A stretch of 58,647 nt of DNA, taken from NCBI GenBank assembly GCA_964447315.1, contig CAYURQ010000004.1, forward strand, positions 1 to 58,647, given 5' to 3'. The notes under the pieces are model-generated. The model saw only the letters and a program-made list of their open reading frames with translations. It was not told the DNA's origin and did not search any database. A program made the position numbers and the translations under genes. The stretch is from MWBV01 sp964447315 (GTDB lineage: Archaea > Nanobdellota > Nanobdellia > Pacearchaeales > GW2011-AR1). The stretch's first letter is position 1, and each line of letters starts with the position of its first letter. This document shows, piece after piece, positions 23,707 through 33,159 of this stretch.

Positions 23707-24231
23707 ATGGAAAAAGAAAGGAGAAAAAAAGAAAAAAAGAAAATAGATTACTCAAAGCAAGGGAAAAAAAATCGTGCATCAGGGGTTCGCTTTGAAGCCA
23801 AAGTTCGTGAAAACTTAGAAGAAATGGGCTGGATTGTTAATAAATGGATGAACAACATAGATTATAGTAAAAATAAAGTTGTTCCTGCAAAAAGAAAATA
23901 TAATCCTTTTATGAAAGCAATGGTTATTGGAACAGGATTTCCTGATTTCATGTGTTTTCGGAAAGCTGATTATCAATCAGGAGAAGAAGGAGATAGAGGA
24001 GAGGTTTTAGGTATTGAAGTTAAGAGGAATGGGTACTTAGATAAAGTTGAAAAAGGCATGTGCATATGGCTTTTAGAAAATAAAATATTTTCAAGAATTT
24101 TAATTGCTAAAGCTGTTCAAAATGGTAGAAAAATTGAAGTTCAATATGATGATTTTGCAGAAAAGTATAAAAAAGAATTCAACAAAAATATAAACAATAT
24201 TAATAAAGAAAAAGGGGAAAAAAGAGAATAG
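23707..24231 (+). CDS. PD-(D/E)XK-type nuclease
   Basis: 174 residues with a restriction-endonuclease fold signature. An N-terminal Glu lies in GVRFEAKVRENLEEMGW. The motif FPDF (about 78-81) is followed by GIEVKRNG (about 101-108), the PD...ExK metal site. A Lys-rich N-terminus and a Lys/Asn-rich C-terminal tail flank the domain. The layout is like Hjc-type resolvases and VRR-NUC proteins. The substrate cannot be told from sequence. The 137-bp gap downstream holds only a 21-codon ORF of doubtful reality. Confidence 0.7.
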   Translation: MEKERRKKEKKKIDYSKQGKKNRASGVRFEAKVRENLEEMGWIVNKWMNNIDYSKNKVVPAKRKYNPFMKAMVIGTGFPDFMCFRKADYQSGEEGDRGEVLGIEVKRNGYLDKVEKGMCIWLLENKIFSRILIAKAVQNGRKIEVQYDDFAEKYKKEFNKNINNINKEKGEKRE

Positions 24232-24368
24232 CAAGTTAGCTAAAATGATTTTAATTGAAGAATTAGTTGTAAAAAGACTTATTTGGCCTATTAAATCAGA
24301 TTGTCCTTAAACAAAATATAGTAATGATTCACAACAAAACTTAAAAAAAATAGAATATAATTATAGTT

Positions 24369-25157
24369 ATGAAAAGAGGAATATTTTTCCTGTCAGTTAT
24401 ACTATTAATTATTATAAGTATCTCTAGTATCAATGCTTTAATAATTTCAGAAATTGAATCAAATCCTTCTGGAAAAGATTCAAAGAACGAATGGATTGAA
24501 CTTTTTTCACCAACAGAAATCAATGATATTTATACTTTAATTAATAATGATGGAGATGAACTAAAAATAAAATTAAATTTTCAAGGATATCATATTTATA
24601 TTTTTAATACACAATGGCTAGATAACTCAGATGAAAAAGTTTACTTGTATGATTCTAGTAATAAATTAATTGATCAAACAAATTTATTTGATGATGGTGA
24701 AGATAGTGAAAATACTTGGCAAAGATGCAATAATACATGGGTTTTTAAGAAAAATACCTTAAAAGAAAAAAATAATTGTCATGATAAAAATATTGATTCA
24801 AAAGATAAACAAGAATTTAGTTTAGAAAAAGAAATAAAAAATATACAAGATACAGAAGATGGAAAAGAAACTGATTCTGAAGTTTCTTCAGAAAAAGAAC
24901 CTGAAGAAGATGAAAAAGAAAGAATTAAAGTATATATAAATAACAATGAAAAAACAAATGAAACTAAAGAAAATACTAATTCTATAACAGCAGGGGTTAT
25001 AAAACTAGATGCAAAAGATATAAAAAGTGAAGGCAACAAAGAAGAAATAGACAAAAATAAATTAGCTACAATTGGGCTTGCAATAATAGCTTTTGTGCTT
25101 TTTATATTACTTATATCTCAAAGATATAGATATGCAAGAAAAAATGAGTTCAGATGA
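24369..25157 (+). CDS. surface protein with lamin-tail-like domain
   Basis: 262 residues. A signal peptide (about 3-23) is followed by an LTD-like domain (about 24-118) whose start, LIISEIESNPSGKDSKNEWIEL, matches the ISEI...P...D..EWIEL signature. A long acidic linker and a C-terminal membrane helix (about 233-252) with a basic end complete it. It is predicted to be displayed outside the cell. The downstream gene starts 14 bp before its stop. Confidence 0.75.
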   Translation: MKRGIFFLSVILLIIISISSINALIISEIESNPSGKDSKNEWIELFSPTEINDIYTLINNDGDELKIKLNFQGYHIYIFNTQWLDNSDEKVYLYDSSNKLIDQTNLFDDGEDSENTWQRCNNTWVFKKNTLKEKNNCHDKNIDSKDKQEFSLEKEIKNIQDTEDGKETDSEVSSEKEPEEDEKERIKVYINNNEKTNETKENTNSITAGVIKLDAKDIKSEGNKEEIDKNKLATIGLAIIAFVLFILLISQRYRYARKNEFR

Positions 25158-25629
25158 ATTAAAAGAAACAAAAGGAATAAAAGTTTCATTAATCGTAGAA
25201 GTATTGGGAAAGCCAAAAGAATATTTAACTGATTCTTTAAATAAAATTGTTGAGCAAATTGATAAAGAAAAAGGAGTTGTTGTTGAATCAAAAGAAATTC
25301 ATGACCCAAAAGAATTAGAAAATAAAAAAGGATTTTATACTGCATTTGCTGATATCCAAGTTGAAGTTGAAGAAGTTAGATATTTAATTATATTGATGTT
25401 TAAATATATGCCTGCTCATGTTGAAATTATTGAACCAGAATTAATTGCATTAACAAACAATGGCTGGGGAGATATTATAAATGAATTAACAAGAAGACTT
25501 CATGGATATGATGAGATAGCAAGAGTTTTACAATTACAAAATCAACAATTTAGAAAAGAATTAGAAAAACGAGGTGTTAAAATTCAAGACAGTCCTGCTC
25601 CTAATAAAGAAAAACAAGAAAAAAAATAA
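25144..25629 (+). CDS. conserved-type hypothetical cytoplasmic protein
   Basis: About 161 residues from ATG 25144 (MSSDELKETKG). An upstream in-frame ATG would extend into the membrane helix coded by the overlapping gene and is unlikely. The core has alternating strands and helices (VSLIVEVLGKPKEYLTDSL, FADIQVEVEEVRYLIILMF, HVEIIEPE), ending in a helix and a disordered Lys-rich tail. It could be an ACT-like or ferredoxin-like fold. I do not recognise a named family. Confidence 0.6.
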   Translation: MSSDELKETKGIKVSLIVEVLGKPKEYLTDSLNKIVEQIDKEKGVVVESKEIHDPKELENKKGFYTAFADIQVEVEEVRYLIILMFKYMPAHVEIIEPELIALTNNGWGDIINELTRRLHGYDEIARVLQLQNQQFRKELEKRGVKIQDSPAPNKEKQEKK

Positions 25630-27636
25630 TTATCTTCTATTTTTTCCTAATTCAGACATACTAAATTTTTTTCTTTTTGTTTTATGATATTTGTTTAAAA
25701 AAAGAAGTAAGAAAAACAAAATAATTCCTATTAATACATATCCTAAAGTTTTATTATTTCCAACTTGAGATTCTTTAACACAACTTCCAACACAGCAATA
25801 ATTATCTAAGGCTCTAATGGATTCTCCCTCACAAATTTTATTATCCTGGCATACTTCTCCTTCAAGCTCATTGCAAGTTTTCAATGAAACAGATTCTTTG
25901 AAAACTTCTCCATTTTTCTTAGCAAAAGGTTCACCATCATCTCCTATAATAATATCATAATCTCTTGATTCTGAATATTCTTCTCCAACAATTATTTGAT
26001 TTGAATTATTTTTAATATCAACATTTTGATGTGAATTATTTAAAACACATTTCCCATCTATACACCTTTCATTTCCAGCACAATTATCATCCCATATACA
26101 ATCTATATGAGTTTCTGCATAAAAACTATAAACACACTGTTTATTTAAACAAACTCTATTGGATTTACAATCATCATCGGAATTGCATCCTTTTTCTTGA
26201 TCAAGAACTTGTTCTGGATAAACACAATCTCTATTACTACAAATTCTTTCTCCTTTACAATCATTATCATTTAAACATCCTGATGATATTAAAGAAGGTG
26301 GTGTTTGGGTTGGGGTTTGAGTTGATTGTTGTAAATCAGCATAAACACACTCATTGTTTAAACATACTCTCTCTCCTTTACAATCTGAATTTCCTGTGCA
26401 TCCATTAATTACTGTAGTTGAGCTTGGAGTTTGGGTGGAAGGAATTTCAGGAGAAGATGTTGAAGAAGGAACATCAATACATAAATTATTTCTACAAACT
26501 TTTGAACCAAAACAATCATAATCATTTGTGCAAGTTATTCCATAATTTATATCAGGAACACATTTTCTATTTTGGCATATTTCTCCAGTATTACAGTTAA
26601 AAGAAGTTAAACATTCTGGCTGGTCTTGAGATGATTGAGTTACACATCTATAGTTTTCACATATTTCGTTTTTTGCCATACAATCTTTATCATAATAACA
26701 TTCTATTGATGAAGGAGGAATAATACATAAATTGTTTACACATATTTCATTTCCAGAGCAATATTCATCATTTAAACAATCAATATTTGGATTAACTTGA
26801 GTTGAAGATGGCTGAGTGCTTGGAGTGGTTGTTTGTTGTGTTGGAGAGTTATAATTATAAGGAGGATCTTGAATTGAAGGGGTTTGAGTTGATGGAATTG
26901 TTGTTTGTGGTGTTGAAGATGAAGGAGTTTGAGTTGATGGAATTGTTGTTTGTGGTGTTGAAGATGAAGGAGGTTGTCCTTTTATAATAATATATGAAGG
27001 AATATTATAAACAACATTTCCAGAAGAAATTCTTATATTTCTAATTGTTGTTTCATATAAATTATCAATTAAAACATTTATTCTTCTTTGAGAATTTGGA
27101 TATAACTCAAAAAAATCAATATTTTCATAACTAATCATTGTTGTAAAAATTAAACTTCCTTGATTATTTCCAGAAAGTACTTGTTGCTGAAGATTAACAT
27201 TTAAATTTGATTCTGAAAGACTCTTAACATCAAAATAAAAATTACTATCAGTTATTATGAAACCAGGATTTATTGAAATCGTGGCTGGTTCAGAATTTAT
27301 TTTAAAATCTTTTGAAATTGTATCTTGTTTTACTTTGCCTCCTTGAATATATTTTATATTTTTAATTTCAATTGAATAATCATCTGGATTTTTTTCAGTT
27401 TGTATGTAAATATAATATATTTCTCCTATTCTTCCAACAGAATAATCAAAGGAAGTTTGAACGCTTCCCCTATAAAAATAAATATTATTTTTTGTTAATT
27501 GAGATAAAAAATCTCCTTGAACAGAAGCTATTATTGTTTCCCCTCTTTTATACTCTAAATTCATATCAATACTTGCTCCTGATATTAAAGGAAAAAGTAA
27601 AAAAATAACAAGTGATATCACTAAAATCTTTTTCAT
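25630..27636 (-). CDS. large Cys-rich surface protein with repeated CxxDxDC modules
   Basis: 668 residues. A signal peptide (about 1-20) precedes a beta-rich ectodomain (about 21-225). A Pro/Ser/Thr-rich linker containing a tandem repeat follows. At least nine Cys modules of the form C-x2-D-x-D-C-x4-x-I/V-C-x2-x-x-C (about 285-560) come next, then a C-terminal membrane helix (about 633-652) and a basic cytoplasmic tail. The modules resemble small disulfide-bonded extracellular repeats. A cell-surface contact role is likely, but the ligand is unknown. It is convergent with the gene at 25144, with stops abutting. Confidence 0.75.
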   Translation of the reverse strand: MKKILVISLVIFLLFPLISGASIDMNLEYKRGETIIASVQGDFLSQLTKNNIYFYRGSVQTSFDYSVGRIGEIYYIYIQTEKNPDDYSIEIKNIKYIQGGKVKQDTISKDFKINSEPATISINPGFIITDSNFYFDVKSLSESNLNVNLQQQVLSGNNQGSLIFTTMISYENIDFFELYPNSQRRINVLIDNLYETTIRNIRISSGNVVYNIPSYIIIKGQPPSSSTPQTTIPSTQTPSSSTPQTTIPSTQTPSIQDPPYNYNSPTQQTTTPSTQPSSTQVNPNIDCLNDEYCSGNEICVNNLCIIPPSSIECYYDKDCMAKNEICENYRCVTQSSQDQPECLTSFNCNTGEICQNRKCVPDINYGITCTNDYDCFGSKVCRNNLCIDVPSSTSSPEIPSTQTPSSTTVINGCTGNSDCKGERVCLNNECVYADLQQSTQTPTQTPPSLISSGCLNDNDCKGERICSNRDCVYPEQVLDQEKGCNSDDDCKSNRVCLNKQCVYSFYAETHIDCIWDDNCAGNERCIDGKCVLNNSHQNVDIKNNSNQIIVGEEYSESRDYDIIIGDDGEPFAKKNGEVFKESVSLKTCNELEGEVCQDNKICEGESIRALDNYCCVGSCVKESQVGNNKTLGYVLIGIILFFLLLFLNKYHKTKRKKFSMSELGKNRR
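26882..26971 (-). repeat. two perfect 45-bp tandem repeats in the surface-protein linker
   Basis: 26882-26926 is repeated exactly at 26927-26971, coding for a Ser/Thr/Pro-rich 15-residue unit (PSSSTPQTTIPSTQT) of the linker. Such a repeat can change copy number by slippage. Confidence 0.9.
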
Positions 27637-27685
27637 AATTAATTTAAATAATTTAACTTAATAAATCTTAGGATAAATAAAAAAA

Positions 27686-30600
27686 TTATTTATCATTGCT
27701 CATTTTCTTTAACTTTTCTAGAACTTCATCTAATTCTGGTTTTTCTGGAACTTTTTTCTTTGACAGTTTAACTTTAGGATTTCCAGAATCAGCAAATACT
27801 GTTTTTGTTGATTTTGCAGGACCTGGTTTTATTGGAGGATTTTTTGACTGAAAATTTGCTGGTTTATTGAATTGTGCTTGTCTTTGAGCATGTTGAACTG
27901 CTAATGGACCTCTTAATGGTCTTTGCTGAACACCTCCCATAGTTGTTTTTGGTTTTTTCTTTCCTGTAAAGAATTCTTTTAATTTATTTATAAATTCTTT
28001 GAACTTATTATTTTTCTTTGGTTTTTTAGGAGGTCTTCTTCCATAAGGAGGTTTTTTATTACCTTTATCAAATTTAGATTTAACTTTCAACCAATAAACT
28101 TTTAATTTATCTCTAAAGATTATTCCTACAACAACTAAAGCGATTAATATAAATAAAATAATTACCAACCAAACTTTTCCTTTTCCTGATTCTTTATCAA
28201 GAATACAGCAAGTATCTCCATATTCACAAGAATATATATAAGATTCTCTTTCATCATCATTACAAAGTCCAACCCTGCAATTTCCTCCATTATCTTCGCA
28301 AAAATCTTGAGCTAACACACATTTTCCATCAACACACTCTTCATCAATATAACAATCATTATCTGTTGTACAATTTATTCCTTGTTTTCTTTGAAGACAA
28401 TATCCTCCACCTGTACAACATAATTCTCCAGAATTTAAATCAGAGGCAGTAACTTCTGTTCCACCAACACATTCTTGATTTGAACTGCATATTTCACCTG
28501 ATTGCTGAAAACAAGATTCAAGAGGCATTTCAGTATCACAACATTGGTAAGGAAAAAAACATTCATATGAAGGATAAATATTTCCTTGACAATTTGCACT
28601 AGACATACAAAAATATCCTTTTTCCAAACAATCTTCTTTGGGAGCATTATCAGAACATATACCATCAACACAAACTTGATTTCCAGGACAATCAAAATCA
28701 ATAGTGCAATTAACTTTATTAGATTTATTAGGGCTAGGCTCCAAACAATTTCCTGCAACACATTCTTGTAATCCAGGGCAATCATAATCATTAAAACAAA
28801 TTATGCTTGGAGACACACAAGTTCCATCATCACAAACATCTGAGCCAGGGCAATCATAATCATTAATACAAATGATATCTGATTGGTTTATACAAAAACC
28901 CCCTTCACATACCATATCAGTACTATTAGTGCTATTGGTCATATTAATATTGCAGTCTTCATCAGAAATACATTCTGGAGTTATATTTGCTGGATCTTGA
29001 CAAGTATTATTTATACAAAGCTGAACTCCAGGGCATTGATAATTCCAAGTACAAGTATTTGGTTCTGGTTCAATACATTCTCCGTTTTCACAAAGTTTGT
29101 CTCCTGGACATTCATAATCATTTGTACATTTTAAATCTTTAGGAATACAATCTCCTGAATCTAAATCACACTTTTGAGTTGTCAGACAATCATTGTCAGA
29201 AGTACATCCACTTGGTGGAGGATTAACGCAAGTTCCACCATCACATATTTGAGACCCTGGACACTGATAATTCCAAGTACATTTTCCATCCTCACAATTA
29301 CTTGTATCTATAAGGCAATTATTAGTACATTTTAAATTTCCAGTCCAACCAGCTCCTAATATTGTTTCACAAGTTTGTCCATTAAAGTCTTTTCCATCAC
29401 ATTGTTCTCCTTCTTCTTTTAATCCATTAGAGCATTTCACTGTTGTTCCTGGATTAACACAATGACCTTCTGAATTACAAACTTTATCTCCTGGACATTC
29501 ATCATCATCAGTACATTTATTGCTAGATTGAGAACAATCACTTGTATCAAATTTACATTTATTGAATCCAGTAGAAATACAACTTAAAGTTCCACTCCAA
29601 TCGCCATCTAAAATACTTGAACATGATTCACCATTTAAGTCAGTTCCATCACATTGTTCTCCTGCTTCTTTTTTATCATTTCCACATTCAATAGTGCTTG
29701 GATTATAACATTCTCCAGTTGATAAATCACACTTTTGAGTTCCAAGACATTCATCATCATTTTCACAACCCCCTGGAGGAGTTATTTGAGAACAATCGCT
29801 TGTATCAAATCTACATTCATTATTGCTTCCTGCAGGAATACAACTCAAAGTTCCTGTCCATTCACCATCTAAAATATCAGAGCAAGTTTTATCATCTAAA
29901 TCAATTCCATCACAATGTTCTCCTGCTTCTTTTTCATCATTTCCACATTCAACAGTACTTGGATTATAACATTCTCCTGTAAGAGTATCACAAATTTCTC
30001 CTTGAACAGGACAATCATCATCATTTTCACAACCATTTGTTCCAGGGTTATAACATTCCCCTGTATAAGTATTACAAATTTCTCCTTGAACAGGACAATC
30101 ATCATCATTTTCACAACCCCCTGGAGGAGTGGTTCCAGTGAAATAACAAGTCATAGTGGTTATATTACAATTATAATTATCAGGACAATCATTATTTGTT
30201 CTACATTCTGGAGCAAATTCAGGCCAAACAGAACGTAAAATAAAAGCTGTATCTACAATATTTTCTCCGTGCCAGCAACCAGAAGATTCTTGATTTGTTA
30301 AAAGCCAATCTTTAGCATATGTTTTTTGAAATGAAGTATCATATTTTAAAGGCCATAAAGCTAATGCAGTATCATAATATCTATTGCCTGAAATTTCCCA
30401 ATAACTATTGTATTTTTGTTTTGACAATAAATCTTGAAGGAATTTTCCTGTTAAAAAATACAAGAAAGATTCTGGAAGAAATCTTTCGTTTACGTCTTTC
30501 ATTGCAGTTAAATAAGGAATATATGGTTTTACATCTTGGCCTTCTGCCCATAAAGCCAATGTTGCCCATAATGTTCCTTGATAAGTACAAGAACCTGAAT

Positions 30601-31285
30601 TTGTAAAACATCTTGCACTAACTGTTTCACTTGTTTCTCCATGAGCTGCTGCAGAATGAATATCATCTAAAACATTTATTGTTGAAGAACCTTGTTCTCT
30701 AAAAAGAAGAGTTGTTAAAAAACCTTCATCACAAGTTATTCTAAATTCTTCTTCAAAACAACCAGGATTTACCCTATACCAATAGGGATTTCCAGTAATT
30801 AAAACAAGACAATCTCCTGCATTACCTGATAATTTTCTTTTTTCATCAATTGAAAATTCATGGACTTCTCCTCTATATTTCGATGTACAAACAGATGGGC
30901 TACTTGTTTCAATTTCTAAAAACCATTCAAGACCTTCTGCTGCTTTTGTTTGAGTCAATAACCAATCTTGAGCATCTTTTGTATCTTGGTTTCTTTCTGA
31001 TAATGCAAAAATAGCTTGGGCAGTTGATTTAATATCACATCCTGAATCAGGCCAACAATTACTAGAACTCATTGAATTTTCAATTTCATCTTGACAGGTT
31101 TTTATTGCTAAAAGTGAAAAAACCTGTTCTTCTAAAGTCAATGAACCACATCCTCTTTCATCAATTATTTCTTCTAAACAATCATATCCTTCTTGAGCAT
31201 GGTCTTGTTCTGCAGAAAAAATTAAAGGTAAAATTATTATGCTTGATAATATCAAAACAAATAGTAAAATCTTTCCTCTTTTCAT
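27686..31285 (-). CDS. very large Cys-rich surface protein with alpha/alpha-toroid-like N-terminal domain
   Basis: About 1,199 residues from ATG 31285 (MKRGKILLFVLILSS); the longer in-frame start at 31357 would place 24 residues before a good signal peptide. The N-terminal region (about 25-365) has helical repeats like prenyltransferase/squalene-cyclase toroids (DTALALWPLKYD, AKDWLLTNQESSGCWHGENIVDTAFIL). It is followed by more than ten CxxDxDCPGxxxC modules and three longer CGNxxKEAGExCDGxDL modules. A C-terminal membrane helix precedes a basic Pro/Lys-rich cytoplasmic tail of about 140 residues. The N-terminal domain may be a protein- or glycan-binding toroid. Confidence 0.7.
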   Translation of the reverse strand: MKRGKILLFVLILSSIIILPLIFSAEQDHAQEGYDCLEEIIDERGCGSLTLEEQVFSLLAIKTCQDEIENSMSSSNCWPDSGCDIKSTAQAIFALSERNQDTKDAQDWLLTQTKAAEGLEWFLEIETSSPSVCTSKYRGEVHEFSIDEKRKLSGNAGDCLVLITGNPYWYRVNPGCFEEEFRITCDEGFLTTLLFREQGSSTINVLDDIHSAAAHGETSETVSARCFTNSGSCTYQGTLWATLALWAEGQDVKPYIPYLTAMKDVNERFLPESFLYFLTGKFLQDLLSKQKYNSYWEISGNRYYDTALALWPLKYDTSFQKTYAKDWLLTNQESSGCWHGENIVDTAFILRSVWPEFAPECRTNNDCPDNYNCNITTMTCYFTGTTPPGGCENDDDCPVQGEICNTYTGECYNPGTNGCENDDDCPVQGEICDTLTGECYNPSTVECGNDEKEAGEHCDGIDLDDKTCSDILDGEWTGTLSCIPAGSNNECRFDTSDCSQITPPGGCENDDECLGTQKCDLSTGECYNPSTIECGNDKKEAGEQCDGTDLNGESCSSILDGDWSGTLSCISTGFNKCKFDTSDCSQSSNKCTDDDECPGDKVCNSEGHCVNPGTTVKCSNGLKEEGEQCDGKDFNGQTCETILGAGWTGNLKCTNNCLIDTSNCEDGKCTWNYQCPGSQICDGGTCVNPPPSGCTSDNDCLTTQKCDLDSGDCIPKDLKCTNDYECPGDKLCENGECIEPEPNTCTWNYQCPGVQLCINNTCQDPANITPECISDEDCNINMTNSTNSTDMVCEGGFCINQSDIICINDYDCPGSDVCDDGTCVSPSIICFNDYDCPGLQECVAGNCLEPSPNKSNKVNCTIDFDCPGNQVCVDGICSDNAPKEDCLEKGYFCMSSANCQGNIYPSYECFFPYQCCDTEMPLESCFQQSGEICSSNQECVGGTEVTASDLNSGELCCTGGGYCLQRKQGINCTTDNDCYIDEECVDGKCVLAQDFCEDNGGNCRVGLCNDDERESYIYSCEYGDTCCILDKESGKGKVWLVIILFILIALVVVGIIFRDKLKVYWLKVKSKFDKGNKKPPYGRRPPKKPKKNNKFKEFINKLKEFFTGKKKPKTTMGGVQQRPLRGPLAVQHAQRQAQFNKPANFQSKNPPIKPGPAKSTKTVFADSGNPKVKLSKKKVPEKPELDEVLEKLKKMSNDK

Positions 31286-31336
31286 ATATATACATAGAGT
31301 AAACTTATTTATAAAGATTTTTATATAATATACTAA

Positions 31337-31416
31337 ACCTTTTGAAAAGGTTTCCAAACCAGAACTTTACCAAAAATAACCTTTTGAAAAGGTTTCCAAA
31401 CCAGAACTTTACCAAA
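31337..31416. repeat. tandem pair of 38-bp palindrome-containing repeats
   Basis: 31337-31374 and 31379-31416 are identical 38-bp units 42 bp apart. Each contains the dyad ACCTTTT-G-AAAAGGT and a following GGTTT-CC-AAACC hairpin, so two alternative stems can form. They lie between the primase stop and the surface-protein start (both minus strand). A related copy is at 54502-54522. They could be REP-like elements, terminators or regulatory RNA. Confidence 0.8.
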
Positions 31417-31435
31417 TATAGAAAATTAAATTAAA

Positions 31436-33007
31436 TTATTTTGTATTTTTCTTTTTAGTCTGGCTATTTACAGGTTTCTTTCCTTTATTTGCTTGAAAAT
31501 TCTTTCTTACAGTATAATTAACAGGATTTTTTGCGAGCATTTCTTCTGAAGTGGGTGTTGTTCCAATTGCTTTATAATAATCACTTGAAAAATTAGGAGG
31601 CATAATTGGTTTTCTTTTATAAGCCCAAAGTAACTGAGATATGATATAACCTTTTTTAAGAGGAACTTGATTTTTTTCATTCCATTCATAAATTTTTTTC
31701 TCCATTTCATTTTTATCTATTCCTATTGACCTAAAAAAATGAATTAAAACAAACAACCCCCGTTTTCTTCCATCTGATACTCCTTTTAGTAATTTTTGTA
31801 TTGAAGGGGGAAACTGAGAATCTTGAACATCTTTTAATTCAACTGGTTTAAATTCTGCATATTTCCCAGTTGTTTTTTCTGATTGAGAAATATTTCCTGA
31901 AGAAATTTCATTGTGCTTTGACCAATCCAAAGCTTCACGGATTAACATTGCTGCTTCATTTTCTTTAGTATTTTCAGGAACAAAATTCTTAATTTTTATT
32001 TTCATTGGATCAGCGTCTTTTAAATCAAAGCCATCTAATTCTTCTTCATCAAGAACAACACTTGCAAGAGCTGTTTTTTCATGTAAAGAATAAGGAGTTC
32101 TAAATAAGTGTCTTGGAGATACCATTATTAAATCTAAACCCATAAGTTCTGCCAAGTCAACTTCAACATGTCTTGAGAAATTTCCTGGATTTGTTTTTGA
32201 AGAAATATTACATTTTTCACACTGATAAATATTTTCTGAACTTACTGTTTCAAACATTGTTTTGCAATCTGGACATTTATAATGTTTTTTATCTAAAACT
32301 TCATTAGCTAATATTTTTTTTTCTTCTCTTCTTCTGCATTTTGGACAGAGAAGATTAATTTTTTCATATTCATTTGCAACATTATTGCAATTATTACACT
32401 TAATTCCTCTTTTTATTTCAACATTTTTGAATTCTTCTTCAAAATTATCTGGCAAATTCTCTTTCATAATTTTCTCTGATTGGAAAGCAATGTATGCTAA
32501 AATTTTTCTTGGCAACTCAGGAAATAAATCTTTTGTCTTTTCACCTGCTACTTCTTTTGGAATTGCTTTCCAGGGAATAATAATATGAAAGCCCTTGCTG
32601 CCACTGAATTTCAACCTATAATTTTTTATTCCATGTTCTTTAAATACCTGAATAATTGCTTTTGCAGCTCTTTTACTATAATCAAAATATTTGCAATCAA
32701 TATCAATTAAAAAATCCCAACCAACTCTAAGGTCATTTGCTTGGTGCTCTGTCATACCTGTTTCTAATTTAAGAGGATCTTCCCATATTTCTTCTGAACA
32801 ATGAAAAGATGTTGCTCCTTTATTAGCTAATTGGAAAATATCTCCTGGATATTCCAATGTATCTGGACGTTTTCCAAACCCCTCAAAATATCTTGGAGAA
32901 ACTTCACGGTTTTTACAAAATTCAAATATTGCTTTTTGCACTTCTGGCCTTGAATAATACATATTTGTTGTTCTTCTAATACGTTGTTCTTTGAATGAGG
33001 ATTCCAT
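31436..33007 (-). CDS. single-chain archaeal DNA primase (PriS fused to PriL-like C-terminal region)
   Basis: 523 residues. The PriS-type catalytic core has Asp102 and Asp104 (IDID), SGSKGFHIIIP (135-145) and SPRHLFRTPYSLHEKT (about 297-312). An insert carries two zinc knuckles: Cys204/207/221/224 and Cys245/248/263/266. The C-terminal region (about 390-480) resembles the PriL C-terminal domain (FPPSIQKLL, ALFVLIHFFRSIG-like helix, MPPNF), but the FeS-cluster cysteines expected in PPC and PPNC are Ser and Phe. Fused monomeric primases are known in Nanoarchaeum and other DPANN. No separate PriL is seen in this window. Its TATA box (33031-33039) fits a leaderless start. Confidence 0.8.
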   Translation of the reverse strand: MESSFKEQRIRRTTNMYYSRPEVQKAIFEFCKNREVSPRYFEGFGKRPDTLEYPGDIFQLANKGATSFHCSEEIWEDPLKLETGMTEHQANDLRVGWDFLIDIDCKYFDYSKRAAKAIIQVFKEHGIKNYRLKFSGSKGFHIIIPWKAIPKEVAGEKTKDLFPELPRKILAYIAFQSEKIMKENLPDNFEEEFKNVEIKRGIKCNNCNNVANEYEKINLLCPKCRRREEKKILANEVLDKKHYKCPDCKTMFETVSSENIYQCEKCNISSKTNPGNFSRHVEVDLAELMGLDLIMVSPRHLFRTPYSLHEKTALASVVLDEEELDGFDLKDADPMKIKIKNFVPENTKENEAAMLIREALDWSKHNEISSGNISQSEKTTGKYAEFKPVELKDVQDSQFPPSIQKLLKGVSDGRKRGLFVLIHFFRSIGIDKNEMEKKIYEWNEKNQVPLKKGYIISQLLWAYKRKPIMPPNFSSDYYKAIGTTPTSEEMLAKNPVNYTVRKNFQANKGKKPVNSQTKKKNTK

Positions 33008-33090
33008 AATAATATTTCTGAGAATATATTCTTTATATTATTTTATATCCTTTATTGAGAGAGAACAAAATCAAAACATTTAAATAGTCT

Positions 33091-33112
33091 ATATTAGTTA
33101 TATAACTAATAT
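33091..33112. promoter_or_regulatory. perfect 22-bp palindrome between primase and HTH-regulator promoters
   Basis: The 11-bp half-site ATATTAGTTAT is followed exactly by its reverse complement, and a further similar half-site (TATTGGTTATAT) begins at 33110. It lies about 48 bp before the HTH gene ATG, just upstream of a TATA-like CATTATAATA (33132-33141), and between two divergent promoters. It is a likely operator for the adjacent HTH protein. This is an inference from position and symmetry. Confidence 0.6.
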
Positions 33113-33159
33113 TGGTTATATTGCTTAGGAACATTATAATACCATAGAGAAAATAAGAG

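Noticed and set aside
24245..24310. 21-codon ORF between the nuclease and the LTD protein
   Set aside because: Too short, without a promoter, ribosome-binding site or recognisable motif.
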